In this document: one piece after another, positions 12,660 to 18,912 of the stretch
Numbering within the stretch: position 1 is the stretch's first letter
Layout: the number at the start of each line of letters is the position of its first letter
Virus record (IMG/VR): IMGVR_UViG_3300042320_000681
Span: 1 to 22,907 of that record
Length of the DNA: 22,907 nucleotides
Strand: one strand, 5' to 3'
Source: a virus
Program-made: the position numbers and the translations under genes
Notes under the pieces: model-generated
Told to the model about the DNA's origin: nothing
What the model saw: the letters and a program-made list of their open reading frames with translations, nothing else
Databases searched by the model: none

Positions 12660-12681
12660 CTCCGCGAACGAAGTGAGCTAA
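12253..12681 (+). CDS. overlapping ORF with RusA-like N-terminal half
   Basis: This 142-codon frame begins 13 bases inside the RusA-like gene and covers it in another frame. Its first half reads ITLTLHLKNYLTPSLNTILS, then SHWSNLHKHKKKARFALASA, which looks like the N-terminal strand and helix of RusA-type proteins (Asn, then HW, then a basic helix). Its second half is low-complexity Ser/Thr/Pro and looks like a shadow. It may be a real overlapping gene, or the 5' part of a protein joined to the RusA-like frame by -1 slippage at 12390-12396. Confidence 0.4.
   Translation: MNNSENSATTSTQTGTITLTLHLKNYLTPSLNTILSSHWSNLHKHKKKARFALASALKELQQNSKILTILSAEPNLSPINSAKLDSFLMTTQNPSTPDTPNKSAATSKTKKPSSISSIPSHPHQTHNHPHNPINTSSANEVS
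12390..12396 (+). other. A-AAA-AAG slippery heptamer
   Basis: In the frame of the 12253 ORF the ribosome reads AAA AAA AAG over eight consecutive A residues (12388-12395). The heptamer A-AAA-AAG is the same as the known efficient E. coli dnaX slippery site. A -1 slip here moves exactly into the RusA-like frame just before the RVGLRIERV strand. No upstream Shine-Dalgarno-like stimulator and only weak downstream pairing are visible. Confidence 0.4.
12648..12680 (+). repeat. partial third copy of the 22-bp repeat with hairpin
   Basis: Bases 12650-12666 match positions 5259-5275 of copy 2 with one change (TTCGCG to TCCGCG). As in copy 2, they cover the Lys-His-stop end of a gene. Here the repeat begins a hairpin, TAGCTC (12657-12662) with GAGCTA (12675-12680), just before the small terminase gene. 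The reuse at gene ends suggests an RNA 3'-end or processing element. Confidence 0.6.
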
Positions 12682-12701
12682 TTATACACACCTCCTCAAA
12701 A

Positions 12702-13223
12702 ATGAGTCAAGACAATTCGCAAAAAAATTCTGAAGAAAATTTAGACCCATCCCTTCAACAAAATACCAGTACTCCAATACCTGAAAAAAATGTCAGGGGT
12801 AGACCTTCCAAATTCTCTCAAGAATTAGCAGACGAAATTTGCAATCGACTCTCTCACGGCGAAACCCTACGCTCCATCATTGCCTCTTCCCCTCACCTCC
12901 CTGAACGCAGAACAATCTACGCTTGGCTTGACGCTCAACAGGATTTTCAACTCCAATACAAAAAAGCCAGAGCAGAGCAAGCAGACTACTATGCCGAACT
13001 TATCGTAGACGAATCCTTCTCCTCCCATGACGCTGGCATAGGACGCTTGCGAGTCGATGCTCTAAAGTGGGCAGCAAGCAAGATGGCTCCTAAAAAGTAC
13101 GGTGACAAGATCGAAATCGATACCGCACAACCAATCACTCTCGCTTTCCAGCTACCATCCCGGTCAGCACAGCAGATTGAATTGGAAGAGTCCAATGTAC
13201 TCCCTGATAGATTCAGCAAATAA
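12702..13223 (+). CDS. terS: small terminase subunit (Sf6-type TerS)
   Basis: The 173-residue protein has a disordered Asn/Gln/Ser-rich N terminus, then RGRPSKFSQELADEICNRLS (32-51), HGETLRSIIASSPHLPERRT (52-71), IYAWLDAQQDFQLQYKKARA (72-91) and RLRVDALKWAASKMAPKKYG (115-134). This is the pattern of Sf6-type small terminases: a helix-turn-helix DNA-recognition domain followed by an oligomerisation helix. TerS marks phage DNA for packaging and regulates TerL. TerL lies about 5.7 kb downstream, whereas the pair is usually adjacent. A pac or cos site might lie within or near this gene, but I cannot point to one. Start at ATG 12702. Confidence 0.9.
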   Translation: MSQDNSQKNSEENLDPSLQQNTSTPIPEKNVRGRPSKFSQELADEICNRLSHGETLRSIIASSPHLPERRTIYAWLDAQQDFQLQYKKARAEQADYYAELIVDESFSSHDAGIGRLRVDALKWAASKMAPKKYGDKIEIDTAQPITLAFQLPSRSAQQIELEESNVLPDRFSK

Positions 13224-13230
13224 CATTAAT

Positions 13231-13353
13231 ATGCGTACAGCAGAGAATTCATCCAAAATAGCATCATCTGGGATTTCAAAGCAATCCCATGCAAACACGC
13301 AACTTAACCCTTGTCCCCAGACTATAACTTCCAATAATATAGCTAGTAAATAG
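13231..13353 (+). CDS. possible 40-residue protein
   Basis: A 40-codon ORF fills the gap between TerS and the MazG-like gene, preceded by CATTAAT. The product is rich in Ser, Asn and Thr (NSSKIASSGISKQSHANTQL), with no hydrophobic core. No family and no ribosome-binding site are seen. It may be real because the gap is otherwise empty, but low-complexity composition argues against. Confidence 0.25.
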   Translation: MRTAENSSKIASSGISKQSHANTQLNPCPQTITSNNIASK

Positions 13354-13369
13354 TCAATCATCATTTTTC

Positions 13370-13750
13370 ATGCAAACCACAGAAACACAACACAAAGAAC
13401 CATACTCTCTCTTCGTAGAGAACCTATGCAAGCCGGGATTCCAAATCCTAGTAGACATGAAACCCACAGACGCTCACCTAGTCCACATGGCAATGGGCGT
13501 TGCCGGGGAGGCAGGAGAGCTTCTCGATGCCATCAAGAAGGCGGCAATCTACCGCAAACCTTATGACCGGGAGAACATCCTAGAGGAATGCGGTGACCTT
13601 CTATTCTACATCCAAGGAGTACTGAACTACTACTCTGTACCTATGGAAGAAGTGATCGAATTAAACCGTTCAAAACTTCAGAAGCGTTATTCGGAGGGCA
13701 AGTACACCAACGCACAAGCAAACAATCGAGCAGACAAGCAGGAGAACTAA
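13370..13750 (+). CDS. MazG-like nucleotide pyrophosphohydrolase
   Basis: The 126-residue protein is an all-alpha NTP pyrophosphatase of the MazG type. The metal-binding motifs are visible: E47-x2-E50 in GEAGELLDAIKKA, then E73-x2-D76 in EECGDLLFY. These enzymes hydrolyse (d)NTPs to monophosphates and pyrophosphate; phage versions may adjust nucleotide pools or lower host alarmone levels. It is complete, of usual length for the single-domain form, and ends just before an AGGAG ribosome site for the next gene. With the dCMP deaminase at 15459 it forms a nucleotide-metabolism set. Confidence 0.9.
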   Translation: MQTTETQHKEPYSLFVENLCKPGFQILVDMKPTDAHLVHMAMGVAGEAGELLDAIKKAAIYRKPYDRENILEECGDLLFYIQGVLNYYSVPMEEVIELNRSKLQKRYSEGKYTNAQANNRADKQEN

Positions 13751-13752
13751 CC

Positions 13753-13962
13753 ATGTACATCATTGTCAGAATCCATCAGGACAACGGCAAATGGGAAATC
13801 GTCCCCGGCTATCCTCCAACGCATATCCACAAAGATTATGTTCACGCTCAAGCGGAGGCGCAACGATTAGCTGGAGCGCATCCCGGAGTCCACTTCGCAA
13901 TCTTTGAACTCGACAAAGCGGCAACCTGTTCCGTAACCCCAGTAGACTGGATCAAGCTATGA
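13753..13962 (+). CDS. small conserved phage protein
   Basis: The 69-residue protein follows an AGGAG site (13740-13744). It reads YIIVRIHQDNGKWEIVPGYP, then HKDYVHAQAEAQRLAGAHPG and VHFAIFELDKAA. The alternating beta strands and 'A..EA.RLA..hPG..F.v.el' pattern recall small phage proteins of unknown function. The stop overlaps the next gene's ATG (ATGA 13959-13962). Confidence 0.7.
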   Translation: MYIIVRIHQDNGKWEIVPGYPPTHIHKDYVHAQAEAQRLAGAHPGVHFAIFELDKAATCSVTPVDWIKL

Positions 13963-15077
13963 GATTCCATGTATTAGGACTTCCACATACGATTACTTCA
14001 AAAGAGTTCAATGCCTGTGCCTACACGCAGAAAGTTGTCAAATTCGGGCGAATGATGACTGACCGGGGGCATGAGGTACTGCACTACGGTCATCGAGACT
14101 CTGACCTCATCTGTACCGAACACATTCCGGTGCTGGAGAACGAGGACTGGCAGGTTGCCTATGGGGACCATGACTGGCGCAAGACCTTCTTCAAATTTGA
14201 TGTGAACGATCATGCTTATCGTACCTTCTACGCAAATGCCATTCGAGAGGTTGGCAAGCGCAAGAAGCAGTTCGACTTCATCCTTCCCTTTTGGGGATCG
14301 GGAGTCAGGCCCATCTGCGATGCCCATCCTGACCTTATTTGCGTTGAACCGGGGATCGGGTACGCCGGGGGGCATTGGGCGCGGTGGAAAGTCTTTGAAA
14401 GCTATGCGATTTACCATGCTTATTGCGGTATGCAGGCAGTAGGCAATTGCAGGCAGGACTGGTACGAGGTGGTAATCCCGAATTACTTCGATCCAGAAGA
14501 CTTCACTTATCGGAGCAACCATGAGAAGGAAGACTATTTCCTGTACCTTGGCAGGGTCTATAGCGGCAAGGGATGCGATGTGGCATTTCAGGCGGCGGAA
14601 CGAGCAGGAGTGCGGCTAGTGGTGGCGGGACAGATTGAGCCGGGATATAAGATTCCAGACCATGTCGAGTACATTGGCTACGCTGACATCGAGAAGCGGC
14701 GTGAGTTGATGAGCAAGGCCAAGGGTTCCCTCATCCCTTCGCAATATGTCGAGCCATTCGGTGGGGTCCAGATCGAGAACCTATTCTCTGGTACACCGAC
14801 CATCACCACCGATTGGGGTTCGTTTGCAGAAAACAATCTTCACGGGGTTACGGGATATCGATGCCGCACGATGGGAGACTTTGTTGAGGCAATCAAGCAG
14901 GTCGAGCAAGGCATGATCAAAAGCATCAATTGCCAAGTATGGGCTAGCAACTTCAGCTTGGATAGGGTTGGCGCGATGTACGACAAGTATTTCGCGGATG
15001 TGCTGGATGTCCATGTCGGCAAAGGGTGGTATTCGGACTGCAATGGGATTGATGCGATGAGGAGGGTGATGCCATGA
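13959..15077 (+). CDS. GT4-type glycosyltransferase
   Basis: The 372-residue protein has a GT-B architecture. An N-terminal acceptor domain is followed by the donor-binding domain starting at FLYLGRVYSGKGCDVAF (194-210), then RLVVAGQIEPGY (219-230), and the GT4 signature EPFGGVQIE (E265-x7-E273) followed by SGTPTITTDWGSFAE (277-291). These residues bind the nucleotide-sugar. The acceptor is unknown: virion protein, host surface glycan or modified DNA base are possible. No signal peptide, so cytosolic. It sits between TerS and TerL in a coupled run (ATGA overlaps both sides). Confidence 0.9.
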   Translation: MRFHVLGLPHTITSKEFNACAYTQKVVKFGRMMTDRGHEVLHYGHRDSDLICTEHIPVLENEDWQVAYGDHDWRKTFFKFDVNDHAYRTFYANAIREVGKRKKQFDFILPFWGSGVRPICDAHPDLICVEPGIGYAGGHWARWKVFESYAIYHAYCGMQAVGNCRQDWYEVVIPNYFDPEDFTYRSNHEKEDYFLYLGRVYSGKGCDVAFQAAERAGVRLVVAGQIEPGYKIPDHVEYIGYADIEKRRELMSKAKGSLIPSQYVEPFGGVQIENLFSGTPTITTDWGSFAENNLHGVTGYRCRTMGDFVEAIKQVEQGMIKSINCQVWASNFSLDRVGAMYDKYFADVLDVHVGKGWYSDCNGIDAMRRVMP

Positions 15078-15424
15078 GGGTTGCGCTACTAGCATTGGTG
15101 CTGGTGCTGGCAGGGTGTGCTAGCGTTCCGGTTGATGTACCACCGTGGGTAGGGAGGTACAAGAATGCTTGCCTACCAGAAGCGGTTGCGATGCAAGCGG
15201 GGCTGGAGAAGGTTGGTATCAAGAGCAAGGTGCTGGTGATCGAGACGAGCAAATGGAACCATGCTGTTACGGTGTATGTGTACAAGGATCGCTTGTTCGT
15301 TTGGGACTCGCATTGGAAGAGCAATCAGGTTCGGGCATGGTTCGATGACCCCGGCATGGTGGCGCGGAAGTGGCTTGAATGGCTGAACCAAGATGCCCTG
15401 CTGGCGAAGGCATATTACTTATGA
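15074..15424 (+). CDS. lipoprotein with possible Cys-His-Asp catalytic triad
   Basis: The 116-residue protein starts with a classic lipoprotein signal: MRV, hydrophobic ALLALVLVLAG, then the lipid-attachment Cys15 in lipobox L-A-G-C. The mature part has C33 in NACLPEAVAMQAGL, H63 in NHAVTVYVY and D78 in VWDSHW, the order and spacing of a papain/transglutaminase-like core (Cys at helix start, His on a strand, Asp on the next strand). It would be anchored to a membrane on the periplasmic or outer face. Phage lipoproteins often block superinfection; a transpeptidase- or peptidase-like role is inference. ATGA overlaps both neighbours. Confidence 0.75.
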   Translation: MRVALLALVLVLAGCASVPVDVPPWVGRYKNACLPEAVAMQAGLEKVGIKSKVLVIETSKWNHAVTVYVYKDRLFVWDSHWKSNQVRAWFDDPGMVARKWLEWLNQDALLAKAYYL

Positions 15425-15462
15425 AAGCAATACTAGAATTCGATTTGCCTGAAGATGTATGA
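15421..15462 (+). pseudogene. 13-codon remnant (MKAILEFDLPEDV)
   Basis: The frame starts in an ATGA overlap with the lipoprotein stop and ends in an ATGA overlap with the deaminase start. Its sequence MKAILEFDLPEDV matches the first residues of a widespread phage protein family, normally 60-80 residues, which begins MKAILEF.LPED. The remainder is missing: the deaminase follows immediately. It appears to be the truncated start of such a gene, perhaps kept for translational coupling. Confidence 0.6.
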
Positions 15463-15851
15463 ACTGGCTTGACTACGGAATGGGGTTAGCGAAGGCGGCA
15501 TCGATGAGGAGCAAAGACCCGTGGAGGAAAGTTGGTGCGGTGGTGATGCGGCATGACAATTCGGTGGCGGGGGTTGGATACAACGGATTCCCAGCGGGGA
15601 TGTGGGAGGATTGGCAGGATCGGGAAGCTAGGCGGAAGTTTGTGATCCATGCAGAGGCAAATGCGTTGAGGTATTGCAAGCCCAAAGAGGTTGGGGTGAT
15701 GTGCGTGACAACGCTACCTTGCAATGAGTGCTTGAGATTGGCGGCGGGATATGGGATTCGGAAGATTGCGTATGGGGAGCGGTATGAATTTGATGATTCA
15801 ACGATTGAAATCGCAGATTATTTTGGGATTGAATTAATATGTGTGAAATGA
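15459..15851 (+). CDS. deoxycytidylate (dCMP) deaminase family protein
   Basis: The 130-residue protein carries the zinc deaminase motifs HAE (H64-A65-E66 in HAEANAL) and PCxxC (P87-C-N-E-C91). DPWRKVGAVVMRHDNSVAGV (20-39) and YNGFPAGM (41-48) match the dCMP deaminase type. The reaction converts dCMP to dUMP, the precursor of dTMP or of modified thymidines. It is shorter than many cellular forms but contains the full core. It starts in the ATGA overlap with a 13-codon remnant; the next gene overlaps its 3' end by 13 bases. Confidence 0.9.
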   Translation: MNWLDYGMGLAKAASMRSKDPWRKVGAVVMRHDNSVAGVGYNGFPAGMWEDWQDREARRKFVIHAEANALRYCKPKEVGVMCVTTLPCNECLRLAAGYGIRKIAYGERYEFDDSTIEIADYFGIELICVK

Positions 15852-16132
15852 GGCGAGGGGATGATTGGGGGGTCAGGGAGATGTTGTGTGAGATGATCGA
15901 ATGGGCGATTGTCGACGCTACAATTTCTACTGTTTATGTTGACCCGTACAGGCAGAAGGAAGCGGAGAAGGATCGGGAAGATGCGCTAGCGTGGATTAAC
16001 GGGGAGAAGGAAACGCCAATTACTTTTTTGGAGGTATGTGAAGCGTTGGGTTTGGAGGTTGAGATTTTCAAAGAGAAGTCAAGAACAAAAAATGAAACCA
16101 GCATTCACAAAAGCAAACAGGTACATCTTTGA
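15839..16132 (+). CDS. small conserved phage protein (CEALGLEVE motif)
   Basis: The 97-residue protein has a helical N-terminal half (REMLCEMIEWAIVDAT), then REDALAWINGEKETPITFLE and VCEALGLEVEIF. The pattern 'dA..Wi......fsF..vCeaLgld...lr' is recognised from many small phage proteins without a known role. The start is ATG 15839, overlapping the deaminase by 13 bases. The last 40 bases overlap the next gene, whose ATG is at 16092. Confidence 0.75.
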   Translation: MCEMRRGDDWGVREMLCEMIEWAIVDATISTVYVDPYRQKEAEKDREDALAWINGEKETPITFLEVCEALGLEVEIFKEKSRTKNETSIHKSKQVHL

Positions 16133-16733
16133 TCCGAGTGCGTGGAGTTGGTCATTGCCAAGCGGCACCACCTGTCCCGGAGCAGTTGAGTGCCTTGCCA
16201 AGGCGGATCGGGAGACAGGGAAGATATCGTATGGGCCGGGGATGAAATTCAGGTGCTATGCGGCAATGACCGAGAGGTATCCTAGCGTGAGAAAGCGATT
16301 GTGGTGCAATTTCGATGCGGTGCGGGGGAAGAAAAAAGACGAGATAAAAAAAGTCTTGACTGAAGCATTCCCAGAGAAGGCGAAGTTGATTCGCATCCAT
16401 ACTGCTGGGGATTTTTTCTCGCAGGAATATTTTGACGCATGGTTGGATTTTTGCAGAGAAAAACCAGATGTCAGATTTTGGGCGTTTACAAAATCGTTGC
16501 CGTTCTGGATTGCGAGGTTGGAAAGCATCCCGCCGAATCTGGAGTTGCAGGCAAGTTATGGTGGGAGACATGACCATCTGATTGCAGAGCATAATTTGAA
16601 ATTTGCGCGGGTGGTGTGGTCAGAGGACGAGGCCAATCGGCTTGGATTGGTGATTGACAAGGATGATCGATTGGCGGCATATCCGGGACCATCGTTTGCG
16701 TTGATGGAAAATTTTACTCGAAATAAAAAATGA
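16092..16733 (+). CDS. phage GP88-like protein
   Basis: Starting at ATG 16092, the 213-residue protein resembles the phage 'gene product 88' family. Landmarks are LPSGTTCPGAVECLAKAD (22-39), MKFRCYAAMTERYPSVRK (51-68), RIHTAGDFFSQEYFDAWLDF (about 97-116) and WAFTKSLPFWI. Three Cys (C28, C34, C55) in the N-terminal part are conserved in the family and may bind metal. Function unknown; family members occur across actinobacterial and other phages. It overlaps the previous gene by 41 bases. Confidence 0.85.
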   Translation: MKPAFTKANRYIFDPSAWSWSLPSGTTCPGAVECLAKADRETGKISYGPGMKFRCYAAMTERYPSVRKRLWCNFDAVRGKKKDEIKKVLTEAFPEKAKLIRIHTAGDFFSQEYFDAWLDFCREKPDVRFWAFTKSLPFWIARLESIPPNLELQASYGGRHDHLIAEHNLKFARVVWSEDEANRLGLVIDKDDRLAAYPGPSFALMENFTRNKK

Positions 16734-16924
16734 TTGACTATCCAAAGTGGGCTTGCGTGGAGTGCGGGAAGAAGCATGGAACGAAGATGCGAGAAGTTAG
16801 CACTTGGCACTATGGCAAGTGCGATGTTTGTCATACGAACAAGAATGTGACTGAACCTCGCGACTACGGACATTTCCCGAACTGGTTTCAGCAGGAGAAA
16901 CAAAAACCCAAGAAGAAAAAATAA
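16730..16924 (+). CDS. small zinc-ribbon protein
   Basis: The 64-residue protein has C9-x2-C12 and C31-x2-C34, a typical zinc ribbon, in the order KWACVECGKKHG, WHYGKCDVCHTNKNVTEPRD. It ends in a basic KPKKKK tail. Such proteins are common in phages; this type is associated by me with small DNA- or RNA-binding zinc ribbons, with no precise function. ATGA overlap with the GP88-like gene. Confidence 0.8.
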   Translation: MIDYPKWACVECGKKHGTKMREVSTWHYGKCDVCHTNKNVTEPRDYGHFPNWFQQEKQKPKKKK

Positions 16925-16925
16925 C

Positions 16926-17321
16926 ATGGCATATACAAAAATTGGATTGCGAGAGAGGATCAAGAATCGGTTGATGGCAGGATCGAAGGGCGGCGACCCC
17001 GGCGAGTGGAGTGCTAGGAAAGCGCAGATGCTGGGGAAGGAATACAAGGCGGCTGGAGGCGGGTATAAGGGAGCGAAGACCGAAGGGCAAAAAAGTCTGA
17101 CCAAGTGGACAAAGGAAGATTGGGGAACAAAAAGTGGCAAACCCTCGACGCAGGGTCCAAACGCTACTGGAGAGAGGTATCTTCCGAAGGCGGCGAGGGA
17201 GGCACTATCGCCAAAAGAGTATGCGGCGACGAGCAGGGCAAAGCGTGAAGGGATGAAGAAGGGTGAGCAGTTTGTAGCGCAACCTAAAAAAATCGCGGCG
17301 AAGACTGCGAAGCACAGATGA
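16926..17321 (+). CDS. DUF5872 domain protein
   Basis: The 131-residue, strongly basic protein fits the DUF5872 pattern: LRERIKNRLMAGSKGGDPGE (8-27), WSARKAQMLGKEYKAAGGGY (28-47), KSLTKWTKEDWGTKSGKPST (56-75) and RYLPKAAREALSPKEYAATS (84-103), ending EQFVAQPKK. The domain is found in phages and giant viruses; its function is unknown, though the composition suggests nucleic-acid contact. It starts one base after the previous stop and overlaps the next gene by ATGA. Confidence 0.85.
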   Translation: MAYTKIGLRERIKNRLMAGSKGGDPGEWSARKAQMLGKEYKAAGGGYKGAKTEGQKSLTKWTKEDWGTKSGKPSTQGPNATGERYLPKAAREALSPKEYAATSRAKREGMKKGEQFVAQPKKIAAKTAKHR

Positions 17322-17575
17322 GCAAAAAAATTCGACCGGGGAGAACCCCGGAGACAGATGCGGTGGTGCGGCGGTGGGTCGATAGTGACGAGTTGTCGGT
17401 CAAACTCACGATGAAATGCATGGAGTTGGAGACGAGGTTGCGGGAGGCGTTGCAAGAAGTGGAGGAGCAGGCTAGACTGCTTGGGATGGGTGGGAGTCGA
17501 GAGGCTTCGCTCAATACTAAAATATTTGAGTTGGAGAGGAGAATTCTTCGACTTGAAGCAACAATAAATAAATAA
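17318..17575 (+). CDS. small coiled-coil phage protein with TPETDA motif (1)
   Basis: The 85-residue protein begins MSKKIRPGRTPETDAVVRRW and continues as a long heptad-like helix (LSVKLTMKCMELETRLREAL, QEVEEQARLLGMG). The N-terminal 'TPxTDA' motif followed by coiled coil is common in phage small proteins with unknown role. It is the first of four tandem helical genes (17318-18390); the third shares the same TPETDA motif. Confidence 0.75.
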   Translation: MSKKIRPGRTPETDAVVRRWVDSDELSVKLTMKCMELETRLREALQEVEEQARLLGMGGSREASLNTKIFELERRILRLEATINK

Positions 17576-17576
17576 A

Positions 17577-17810
17577 ATGGAAAATACAGATGAACAGAAA
17601 AAATGTTTATCCGAGGCTCAAATTGGCGAGTTGGCTAGGGAAAGTGCCGTTTTGAGGCAGATTTCGCTTCTATGTTTGGATTATCTTGAAGAAGAAGAAT
17701 CCTTGGTGGCAGGCATCGCCAGACTCCTTGCAACGCTTCGCAGGTATCAGGAAGAAGCGGCATGGGATGTTTATGAGGAGATTTTGAAGAACGAGGAGAA
17801 AACAAAATGA
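17577..17810 (+). CDS. small helical phage protein
   Basis: The 77-residue protein is helical throughout (EAQIGELARESAVLRQISLL, LATLRRYQEEAAWDVYEEIL). No family recognised. Its start is preceded by AATAAATAAATAAA overlapping the upstream stop, without a Shine-Dalgarno site. The stop overlaps the next gene (ATGA 17807-17810). Confidence 0.65.
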   Translation: MENTDEQKKCLSEAQIGELARESAVLRQISLLCLDYLEEEESLVAGIARLLATLRRYQEEAAWDVYEEILKNEEKTK

Positions 17811-18124
17811 GCGACACACCAGAGACAGATGCGGTTTGGCAGGGTGGCGACACAATCAAGCAAGTAATGACGAGCCGACGATTAGAACGCGAGCGTGACG
17901 AGGCAAAACATGAAATTGAGGGCTGGAGTAACAAGTGGAACTACGCTGTGGAAATGGCGGCAAGGGCAGAGGTTGAGCGAGACGAGGCGAGGGGGGCAAT
18001 CAAGAATTATTACGGTGCAAAAGGGCGTTACAATTCGCAGATTGCAGCAGCAAAAATGTTTGAGCTTGTAGGTCTTCCAATTGAGTATCCAGCAAATTAT
18101 TTAAAAAAAGAGGGCGCGAAATGA
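17807..18124 (+). CDS. small coiled-coil phage protein with TPETDA motif (2)
   Basis: The 105-residue protein begins MSDTPETDAVWQG, like the gene at 17318, then forms a long charged helix (RRLERERDEAKHEIEGWSNK) and ends with YNSQIAAAKMFELVGLPIEY. The 14-base stretch encoding ETDAV is identical in both genes. A coiled coil suggests a structural or scaffold-type role, which is inference. The stop overlaps the next ATG (18121). Confidence 0.75.
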   Translation: MSDTPETDAVWQGGDTIKQVMTSRRLERERDEAKHEIEGWSNKWNYAVEMAARAEVERDEARGAIKNYYGAKGRYNSQIAAAKMFELVGLPIEYPANYLKKEGAK

Positions 18125-18390
18125 CTTTTGATGAAGAGGCAACATTGATTGAAGACAATCAAAGATTGCGGGAGAGATACGAAGAAGATCGAAAAAGAAT
18201 ACATGGCTTATTAATGGAGCGGGACCGATACAAGTTTCAGGCAGAGCAGAAGTGGGCAATGCGCCGGGAGTTGGAAGAGTTGTTGGGGATTGATAACGGT
18301 GCGCCGGGGGACGAGCAGTTTAAAAAAGGATTAAAGAGGTTGAAGGAATTGGTAGCCGAAAACAAAAAACTCAAATGCAAAAAAAAATAA
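18121..18390 (+). CDS. small coiled-coil phage protein
   Basis: The 89-residue protein is charged and helical (NQRLRERYEEDRKRIHGLLM, RRELEELLGID, LKRLKELVAENKKL). No specific family recognised. It starts in an ATGA overlap and its 3' end overlaps the start (18375) of a tiny membrane protein in another frame. Confidence 0.65.
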   Translation: MTFDEEATLIEDNQRLRERYEEDRKRIHGLLMERDRYKFQAEQKWAMRRELEELLGIDNGAPGDEQFKKGLKRLKELVAENKKLKCKKK

Positions 18391-18524
18391 AAGTGTTTGT
18401 TGCTGTGTCTATATGCGTTGCTTTGTATCTTTTTACTTGGTATATCGTTGAAGTAGAAGGATTCGATTCAAGGAATAAAAAAAGGTTTGAAAAATGTCCA
18501 CTTTGCGAGGAGACAAAAAAATGA
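18375..18524 (+). CDS. 49-residue membrane protein with CPLC motif
   Basis: ATG 18375 opens a 49-codon gene that overlaps the previous one by 16 bases and the next by ATGA. It encodes a basic MQKKIK, then a hydrophobic stretch VFVAVSICVALYLFTWYIV that would span the membrane once, then a charged segment and C-P-L-C near the end (residues 41-44). The CxxC could bind zinc or take part in thiol exchange. The strict coupling to both neighbours supports it. No family recognised. Confidence 0.6.
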   Translation: MQKKIKVFVAVSICVALYLFTWYIVEVEGFDSRNKKRFEKCPLCEETKK

Positions 18525-18682
18525 ACGACCTTGAAAAACACATCGAGGAAAGCTGGAGCGACGAGGTAAAAACCATGAACGATCTTCAGGATCATGGGGT
18601 TGTTTCCGATAATGCCGTTGATGCAAAAAATGTTTGCGCGGAGGACGCGAAGAAGGCAATCGAGTGGCTCAAAAAGCAATGA
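18521..18682 (+). CDS. small acidic phage protein
   Basis: The 53-residue protein starts at ATG 18521 (ATGA overlap). It reads LEKHIEESWSDEVKTMNDL, then DAKNVCAEDAKKAIEWLKKQ. The C-terminal 'A..AI.WL..q' helix resembles the end of small phage proteins of unknown function. The stop overlaps the next gene's ATG (18679). Confidence 0.65.
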   Translation: MNDLEKHIEESWSDEVKTMNDLQDHGVVSDNAVDAKNVCAEDAKKAIEWLKKQ

Positions 18683-18912
18683 ATATCCTGACCAAGGCGG
18701 CTAGTTTTGCGAAGAGTGCGTTTGTCTTTGTAAAGGCCGGGATGCCTTGTGTCGATGAGGGAGAGATCGCTAGAAGGCTACGCATTTGCGCGGAATGCCC
18801 GAAGTTTGATGTTGCCGCTTATAGCGGGGCAGGAGAGTGCAAGGTTTGCGGTTGCAACATGGAAATTAAGACCGTGATGGCGACTGAAGAATGCCCGGAG
18901 GGGAAATGGTAG
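18679..18912 (+). CDS. small Cys-rich metal-binding protein before TerL
   Basis: Starting at ATG 18679, the 77-residue protein has an N-terminal amphipathic or hydrophobic helix (ASFAKSAFVFVKAG) and then a Cys cluster: RICAECPKFDV, GECKVCGCNME and EECPEGKW at the end. C-x2-C-P and C-x2-C-G-C suggest zinc or Fe-S binding. The type occurs beside terminase genes in other phages I have seen. Its last codons carry GGAGG, the ribosome-binding site of TerL, and the stop overlaps the TerL start. Confidence 0.75.
   Translation: MNILTKAASFAKSAFVFVKAGMPCVDEGEIARRLRICAECPKFDVAAYSGAGECKVCGCNMEIKTVMATEECPEGKW

Noticed and set aside
13102-13230. Longer upstream start for the small ORF at 13231
   Set aside because: The upstream part lies within TerS in another frame and is a shadow; only the part after TerS is considered.
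16556-17455. 299-codon frame on the minus strand
   Set aside because: It covers four good + strand genes (GP88-like, zinc ribbon, DUF5872, coiled coil) and its product is low-complexity Phe/Pro/Ser-rich.
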